Part shown: one piece after another, positions 59,563 through 64,000 of the stretch
Numbering within the stretch: the first letter of the stretch is position 1
How the letters are laid out: every line of letters begins with the position of its first letter
Assembly (NCBI RefSeq): GCF_006569185.2
Contig: NZ_VIGC02000023.1
Location: 42,292-106,291 of the forward strand
Source of the DNA: Litorilinea aerophila
GTDB taxonomy: Bacteria; Chloroflexota; Anaerolineae; Caldilineales; Caldilineaceae
Length of the DNA stretch: 64,000 bases
Direction of reading: 5' to 3'
The notes under the pieces: generated by a model
What the model saw: only the letters and a program-made list of their open reading frames with translations
The model's database searches: none
What the model was told of the DNA's origin: nothing
Position numbers and translations under genes: made by a program

Positions 59563-60978
59563 TTACCACTCCAACTCGGCTAAGAGCTCGTCGATCTGTT
59601 GCTTGGCGGCCGCAGCGGCTCCTTCGATGTCGTCGCTGGCGCAGGTCCAGATGGGATCGAAGTGTTCCATATAGATATCCTTGATGCGAGACTGGTTGGG
59701 CGGGAATTTGAAGGAGATGACTTCCACGCCCTCCAGCTCCTTTTGGAAGGGATCCGTGTGTACCGCGGCGAAGTGTTCGGGGTAGCCGTCCTCCGGGATG
59801 ATGGCGTCCACCGCTTCCTTTCGGGAGACCCCCCACCGCTTCTGCTGGCCGATAAATCGCTGGACCGGCAGACTGGTCAGATATTTAACCAGCTCCCAGC
59901 CCTCCTCCGGGTGGCTGGCCTGGGTGGGGACGGCCCAGCCACTGCAGCCGACGACCGAGTATTGGCCACCCGGGCCACCGGGGATGTAGGTCACATCGTA
60001 CTGGAAGGTCACCCCCTCCTCCCGGGAGAAGAAATCCATGATATGGAAACTGACCGCCATGGCCGTCAGCCCGGCCCGGAAGGGATCGCCCTGGCCCTCG
60101 GTCTGGGCTGCCATCGGGCTGCTCTTCTGCACGCAGCGCATGGTGTGGAACATGCGGAAGTGCTCCAACACCGGCGGATCGGTGATCAGGGTCTGGCTGT
60201 AGGCCTCATCGTACCAGTCGCCGCCCCGGGCCTTGACAAAACCCCGGGCATTCTCGCTGTTGTTGGGCGCCGGCGAATCCAGCCAGGAGAACCCCCACTG
60301 GACGATGTTGTCGGGATCAAAGTTGGGGCTGCTGGCCGGGTTGCCGTTCTGATCCCGGGTCAGCTCCAGGGCCAGGTTCTGGAACTCGTCCAGGGTCCAG
60401 TGCAGCGAGGGGTACTCCAGGCCGGCCTCGTCGAACTTGTCTTTGTTGTAGTAGACGCCCCAGGCCGCGCTGTCTTTGGGAATGCCGTAGGTCTTGCCGT
60501 TGTGGCTGAAGGCATCGAAGAGGGCGGGGATGTAGTCCTCGGGGTTGACGCCGTCCCGTTCCATATAGGGCACCAGGTCCCGCAGGGCGCCCCGATAGGC
60601 ATAGTCCTGCACGATACTCATGTGCTGGTGGATCATGTCTGGCACCACGCCGCCGGCCAGCATGGTGGGCAGCTTGGTCATGTAGTCGGCCCAGGCTTCA
60701 AAGGAGACGTTGACCTTGATGTTGGGGTGCTCTGCCATGAAGTCTTCGATGAACTGGGTGTACATTTCCCGTTCACGGCCCAGCGCGGCCGGTGTGATGA
60801 AGTCGATGGTTACTGTCTCGGAGGCGGGTTCACTGCCGCCGCCGGATTCACCAGGAGCAGCGGCCGGCGCAGCGCCAGGGGCCTGGCAGGCGGCTGCCAG
60901 GGTGCCCAGGCTGAGCAACGCTGCCCCTTTCAACAACTGGCGTCGGGACAAAGTGTGTCCCTTCAGGGTCTGTTGCAT
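59563..60978 (-). CDS. Sugar-binding lipoprotein of ABC transporter, Tat-type signal (locus 3)
   Basis: A 471-residue family 1 solute-binding protein. The signal has a twin-arginine-like motif LSRRQLLKG (residues 10-18) followed by a lipobox LAAACQAPG, so it may use the Tat system and be lipid-anchored. The mature part has TIDFITPAALGREREMYTQFIEDFMAEHPNIKVNV and GKTYGIPKDSAAWGVYYNKDKF. GAGGAGG precedes the ATG. The ligand is unknown; neighbouring enzymes suggest a polyol or sugar acid. Confidence 0.94.
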   Translation of the reverse strand: MQQTLKGHTLSRRQLLKGAALLSLGTLAAACQAPGAAPAAAPGESGGGSEPASETVTIDFITPAALGREREMYTQFIEDFMAEHPNIKVNVSFEAWADYMTKLPTMLAGGVVPDMIHQHMSIVQDYAYRGALRDLVPYMERDGVNPEDYIPALFDAFSHNGKTYGIPKDSAAWGVYYNKDKFDEAGLEYPSLHWTLDEFQNLALELTRDQNGNPASSPNFDPDNIVQWGFSWLDSPAPNNSENARGFVKARGGDWYDEAYSQTLITDPPVLEHFRMFHTMRCVQKSSPMAAQTEGQGDPFRAGLTAMAVSFHIMDFFSREEGVTFQYDVTYIPGGPGGQYSVVGCSGWAVPTQASHPEEGWELVKYLTSLPVQRFIGQQKRWGVSRKEAVDAIIPEDGYPEHFAAVHTDPFQKELEGVEVISFKFPPNQSRIKDIYMEHFDPIWTCASDDIEGAAAAAKQQIDELLAELEW

Positions 60979-61077
60979 GGTAGTTCCTCCTCAGGATAGT
61001 CACTGGTTGACTCAACATGGGGGGAAATGGGAAGACAGTCAACTCACTACGACTTTGCAAGACAATCAATATCATTA

Positions 61078-61821
61078 CTACTGGAACTGGCTGTAGTACG
61101 CCTCCACCGTTTCGATGTCCACGGTGGCGTCATGTTCCATGCCCAGCTGGTCGTAGAGCTTGCGCCGGGCGTGCATGTCGGCCAGCAGGATAGCCCGGGC
61201 GTGGGTGGCCACCTCCTGGGCGACCTCGATGGGTACCACGATCACGCCATCATCGTCGCAGCCCACGATGTCCCCAGGCCGCACCTGGGCGCCGCCGCAG
61301 CCCACCGTGGCCTGGACTTCCACCACCTGGATGCGGCCGGGGATGATGGTGCGGCCCCGGCGACGGGCGCAGATGGGGGTGCGCTGCAGGGCCACTTCGG
61401 CCGTGTCCCGGCAGTAGCCGTCGGTCACAATGCCCACCGCGCCCTGGGCAATGACGCCCAGGCTGTTGGCCGAGCCCCAGTAGCCCACCTCCTTGGCCCC
61501 GCCGGTGTCGGTGACGATGACGTGGCCTGGCCGGATCAGGTCCCGGATGCCAATGTTGCCCACCTCTTTGAACCAGATGCCATGGGCATTGACGATGTCC
61601 TCGGTGGTGTCCAGCTTCCACATGGGCCGGTTGGCCGGCACACAGCGGATGGTCAGGGCCGGCCCCCAGAATTTCATGCCCAGCCAGAGGGGGCGGATCT
61701 CCGGATCCATCAGGCCGATGTCGAAATAGCCGATGCCATCCATGGCGTCGGCCACGTCGACGACGCGCAGGTACTTGTACAGCTTCGCTACTTCAAACGG
61801 GTCGATTTCGCTTGCACTCAT
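61078..61821 (-). CDS. RraA-family protein (copy near 61.4 kb)
   Basis: A 247-residue RraA/HMG-aldolase-like protein, longer at the N-terminus than the copy near 55.6 kb. Motifs: VVDVADAMDGIGYFDIGLMDPEIRP near the start, RPGHVIVTDTGGAKEVGYWGSANSLGVIAQGAVGIVTDG in the middle and GDIVGCDDDGVIVVPIEVAQEV near the end. It probably acts on a 2-oxo acid in the locus 3 pathway. The ATG at 61821 has AGGAGA upstream. It is the first structural gene after the regulator. Confidence 0.9.
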   Translation of the reverse strand: MSASEIDPFEVAKLYKYLRVVDVADAMDGIGYFDIGLMDPEIRPLWLGMKFWGPALTIRCVPANRPMWKLDTTEDIVNAHGIWFKEVGNIGIRDLIRPGHVIVTDTGGAKEVGYWGSANSLGVIAQGAVGIVTDGYCRDTAEVALQRTPICARRRGRTIIPGRIQVVEVQATVGCGGAQVRPGDIVGCDDDGVIVVPIEVAQEVATHARAILLADMHARRKLYDQLGMEHDATVDIETVEAYYSQFQ

Positions 61822-62062
61822 GGACCATTCTCCTGGATGATTGGGTTGGTTGAAGGAACTCTGGCCATCATGGCACACAGGCGTCTGGCTTAAACGGATT
61901 ACACCGCATCTGAGAATGCTCCCTCCGCATACGGCCAACTATCGGGAAGAACTGAATCTGTGCTCATCTGGGGCATCCGTGGCTCGAATCAAATCTGCAA
62001 AGGGAGTGGACGGACCGGTCTGGTCAGGCATGTTGCGGGCAAATCGGGGGATGGCACCGGCT

Positions 62063-63127
62063 TCAAGCCTCTGGCAAGGGGGGAGGAGGGCTCTGCTCCG
62101 GCACGGCGGTGGCATCCCAGGTACCCAGGCGTTCCGTCAGCCACTCCTGCCGGGAGATCAGTCGGTTGTGCAGCACAATCTGTTGGGGCGTGGGGTCCAG
62201 CTCCTCCTCCACCTGGCCGATGAGGAGCTCCGCGGCCAGGCGGCCCATCTCCCGGGCCGGCTGGGCGATCAGGGTGAGGGGCGGGCGATAGAGCCGGGCC
62301 GCCTTGAACGCCCCAAAGCCGGCCACATCCACCGGATCCGGCCAGGTGATGCCCAGCTCCTGGAGGGCCACGATGGCCCCCTGGGTCATCACGTTGTTGA
62401 AGACAAAGAGGGCGTCGGGCGGATCGGGACGCTGCATCAGCTGGTAGGTGGCCTGGTAGCCGCCCTCCAGGTTGGCCCACCCACACACTTCCAGACCGTC
62501 CAGGGGGAGTCCGGCAGCGGCCAGGGCCCGGCGGTAGCCCTGGCGGCGGGCCCTGGTGGTGAAGACGTCAGGCAGGCCGGTGATGGCGGCAATACGCCGG
62601 CGCCCCTGGGCAATGAGATGTTGCACACATTGGAAGGCCGCCTCTTCGTCGTTCGAGGTGATGGAGGTGCAGGGCAGGCTGTCCACCCGCCGGTTGATGA
62701 GCACCATGGGCATGCCGTCGGCCAGGAAGGGCTGGATGTGTCCGGCGTCGCCAGGGGCCGGCGCCAGGACGATGCCTGCTACCAACTGTCGGTCCAGCAC
62801 CTCCAGGTACGTTTTCTCCCGTTGTGGATCCTCATCGGTGTTGCAGACGATCAGGTTGTAACCCCGTTGTCGGGCGACCTGTTCCGCGGCGTGCGCGGCC
62901 TCGGTGAAGAAGACATTTTCGATGGTGGAAACCACAAAGCCGATCAGGTTGGAGCGGCGGCGGCGTAGGGAGCGGGCCACCTGGTCGGGGCGATAGTTGA
63001 GCGCCTTCACCGCCTCCAGCACCCGCTGGCGGGTTTCGCTGTTGACGTGGGGGTGGCCGGCCAGGGCCCGGCTGACGGTGGCGATGGAGACCCCCGCCCG
63101 CTCGGCTACGTCACGGATGGTCGACAT
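62063..63127 (-). CDS. LacI-family transcriptional regulator (locus 3)
   Basis: A 354-residue LacI/GalR repressor. HTH: TIRDVAERAGVSIATVSRALA with hinge NYRPDQVARSLRRRRSNLIG, followed by a periplasmic-binding-like core. The start at 63127 matches the family N-terminus. Its promoter carries three palindromic operators, so it regulates itself and probably the locus 3 genes that follow on the same strand. Confidence 0.95.
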   Translation of the reverse strand: MSTIRDVAERAGVSIATVSRALAGHPHVNSETRQRVLEAVKALNYRPDQVARSLRRRRSNLIGFVVSTIENVFFTEAAHAAEQVARQRGYNLIVCNTDEDPQREKTYLEVLDRQLVAGIVLAPAPGDAGHIQPFLADGMPMVLINRRVDSLPCTSITSNDEEAAFQCVQHLIAQGRRRIAAITGLPDVFTTRARRQGYRRALAAAGLPLDGLEVCGWANLEGGYQATYQLMQRPDPPDALFVFNNVMTQGAIVALQELGITWPDPVDVAGFGAFKAARLYRPPLTLIAQPAREMGRLAAELLIGQVEEELDPTPQQIVLHNRLISRQEWLTERLGTWDATAVPEQSPPPPLPEA

Positions 63128-63216
63128 GGTTGCCCTCGGGTAGGCGGACAGTGGACGATGATATTTCTGGCGTGCCAAGGGAGCAAACAGAGATGCAGAC
63201 GTTGCAGCGCCGATGC

Positions 63217-63289
63217 TGTAAACGTTTAGCTGTAAACGTTTACATGTCTGTTTGGCCTATACTGTAAACGTTTACATGATCTTTGTCAA
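63217..63289 (-). promoter_or_regulatory. LacI promoter with three operators (locus 3)
   Basis: On the minus strand TTGACA (63289-63284), a 17-nt spacer and TACAGT (63266-63261) form a near-consensus promoter. Two perfect TGTAAACGTTTACA palindromes lie at 63263-63276 (inside the spacer and -10) and 63231-63244 (start of the transcript); a third, imperfect, copy TGTAAACGTTTA lies at 63217-63228. Confidence 0.9.
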
Positions 63290-63400
63290 GCCCCAAAACC
63301 TTAAAATTTCGCGCCCAATGGGCAGATCGGTCCGCTTCTGCCGGAGGAGGCGTTGGCAGAAGGAAGCCCTGGGTGATTCACGTAGAGAAAACAGAATGGA

Positions 63401-63434
63401 GAAAACAAAAAGGCCGATGAATTTTCATCGGCCT
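63401..63434 (-). terminator. Terminator of the tRNA-Pro gene
   Basis: On the minus strand the 11-bp stem AGGCCGATGAA/TTCATCGGCCT is followed by TTTTTGTTTTC. It lies 13 bp after the tRNA 3' end. Confidence 0.92.
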
Positions 63435-63443
63435 GGGGTGGGG

Positions 63444-63520
<77 letters not shown>

Positions 63521-63532
63521 ACAACACCTGTA

Positions 63533-63561
63533 AGTATAGCCCACTCCCGCCAAATTGCCAA
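63533..63561 (-). promoter_or_regulatory. Promoter of the tRNA-Pro gene
   Basis: On the minus strand TTGGCA, 17-nt spacer, TATACT, ending 12 bp before the tRNA. Confidence 0.85.
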
Positions 63562-63629
63562 ATTGGGCTCGTTCCCAGGTAGGGCCCATTCCCCCATTCT
63601 AGGGCTTATTACCTATGGTTCGCTCATTT

Positions 63630-64000
63630 TTAGGATGGTTTGACGGAATCGGCGCAGAGCCTAGCGTAGATCTCTGTCGAGAAGTCCAACAAGGCGAGGA
63701 TGCGCTGTTGCACCTCAGACAGAGGGGTCAGATGACGATGGATTCGATGAGGCTCCTGAATCACCGTCAGGGTGATCTCCTGGAAGGCCTCCAGGAGGCG
63801 CTCTGCGCTCGGCCGCGCTGTGGCTCGTGTGGGATTGCCGGCATACAACCCGGCCAGTGCCGCTCCTGTCGCAGCCAGGTTGCGGCGGACGACGAATTCC
63901 AGCAGCGTCAGCACGCGCAGGCCGATGGCCAGCAGCCGGATCAGGCCGGTGACTCGATCATCCCGTTGGAGATACATGGGAGTCAACGAGAGCGGCCGCC
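63630..64000 (-). mobile_element. 3' end of an IS1634-like transposase gene (cut by the window)
   Basis: The reading frame is open up to the right window edge (the residues before LTPMYLQRDD continue without stop), so only the C-terminal ~123 residues are seen. They read PMYLQRDDRVTGLIRLLAIGLRVLTLLEFVVRRNLA, then a middle with RPSAERLLEAFQEITLTVI and a final HLTPLSEVQQRILALLDFSTEIYARL. This resembles the C-terminal end of IS1634/IS1182-like DDE transposases, where a helix-rich tail follows the last catalytic residue. The IS end should lie between 63540 and 63629, where similar short phrases (TAGGGCCCATT, TAGGGCTTATT) recur. Family assignment is by recollection of pattern, so moderate. Confidence 0.65.

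Noticed and set aside
55249..61821. RraA-family genes as regulators of RNase E
   Set aside because: They sit in a catabolic operon and keep the aldolase-type metal-site residues; an enzymatic role is more probable, and no RNase E gene is nearby.
63217..63276. Repeated TGTAAACGTTTACA as a tandem repeat or DnaA-box-like origin
   Set aside because: They are palindromes with central CG over a consensus promoter in front of a lacI gene, so operators explain them better.

Overview
The window is GC-rich, densely coded DNA from a free-living, probably aerobic and carbohydrate-using bacterium. The best guess for lineage is Chloroflexota (Caldilinea/Anaerolineae-like). This is inferred from gene content: several sugar ABC loci without their own ATPase, a ba3-type oxidase with subunit IIa, a hoxEFUYHW hydrogenase, pyruvate phosphate dikinase, and a cytosolic binding-protein/kinase/AraC fusion regulator. 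No rRNA or phylogenetic marker is present to prove it. Promoters next to the tRNA genes and repressor genes look like ordinary sigma-70 sites (TTGACA-N17-TATAAT type).

Layout. 1-4.8 kb: end of an FtsX-type permease, an aminotransferase, a TauE/SafE transporter, a PPOX-fold flavoprotein, an MFS transporter and a MmcQ/YjbR protein. 4.8-12.8 kb (minus strand): one run of MacB-like ATPase and permease, HlyD-like adaptor, an SH3/TolB-propeller lipoprotein-like protein, then an OmpR-type response regulator and its histidine kinase. 13.0-16.3 kb (minus): gcvP behind a tandem glycine riboswitch and an intrinsic terminator. 16.6-22.3 kb (plus): hoxEFUYHW, an NAD-linked bidirectional [NiFe] hydrogenase with its endopeptidase. 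22.5-26.8 kb: two SCO proteins and a ba3 cytochrome oxidase (subunits IIa, II, I). 27.1-29.9 kb: ppdK. 30.2-33.4 kb: an ABC-2 exporter pair and a P-II-like protein overlapping a Na+/Ca2+ exchanger-family gene. 33.5-33.7 kb: initiator tRNA and a second CAU tRNA. 33.9-34.9 kb: a zinc-free MDR oxidoreductase.

35-63 kb is a carbohydrate region with three ABC uptake loci. Locus 1 (minus) is LacI, binding protein, two permeases and a membrane spermidine-synthase-like protein. Locus 2 (plus) is the fusion regulator, a receiver-like protein, two permeases, a binding protein, a VCBS/FG-GAP protein and a GH36 alpha-galactosidase. Locus 3 (minus) is LacI, RraA, binding protein, two permeases, RpiB, zinc alcohol dehydrogenase, RraA, Ldh-type dehydrogenase and aldo/keto reductase. 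None encodes a transport ATPase, so a shared MsmK-type ATPase elsewhere is expected. The window ends with tRNA-Pro and the 3' part of an IS1634-like transposase gene.

Most notable: (i) in locus 2 the fusion regulator has lost the phospho-accepting His (Gln instead), its neighbour has Glu in place of the receiver Asp, and the promoter in front of that neighbour carries two identical 10-bp direct repeats 21 bp apart, as expected for an AraC activator; (ii) a ~95-bp inverted-repeat element is present in five good copies and supplies the stop codons of flanking genes; (iii) all three sugar-binding-protein genes are followed by strong hairpins; (iv) two LacI genes have clearly readable promoters overlapped by palindromic operators.
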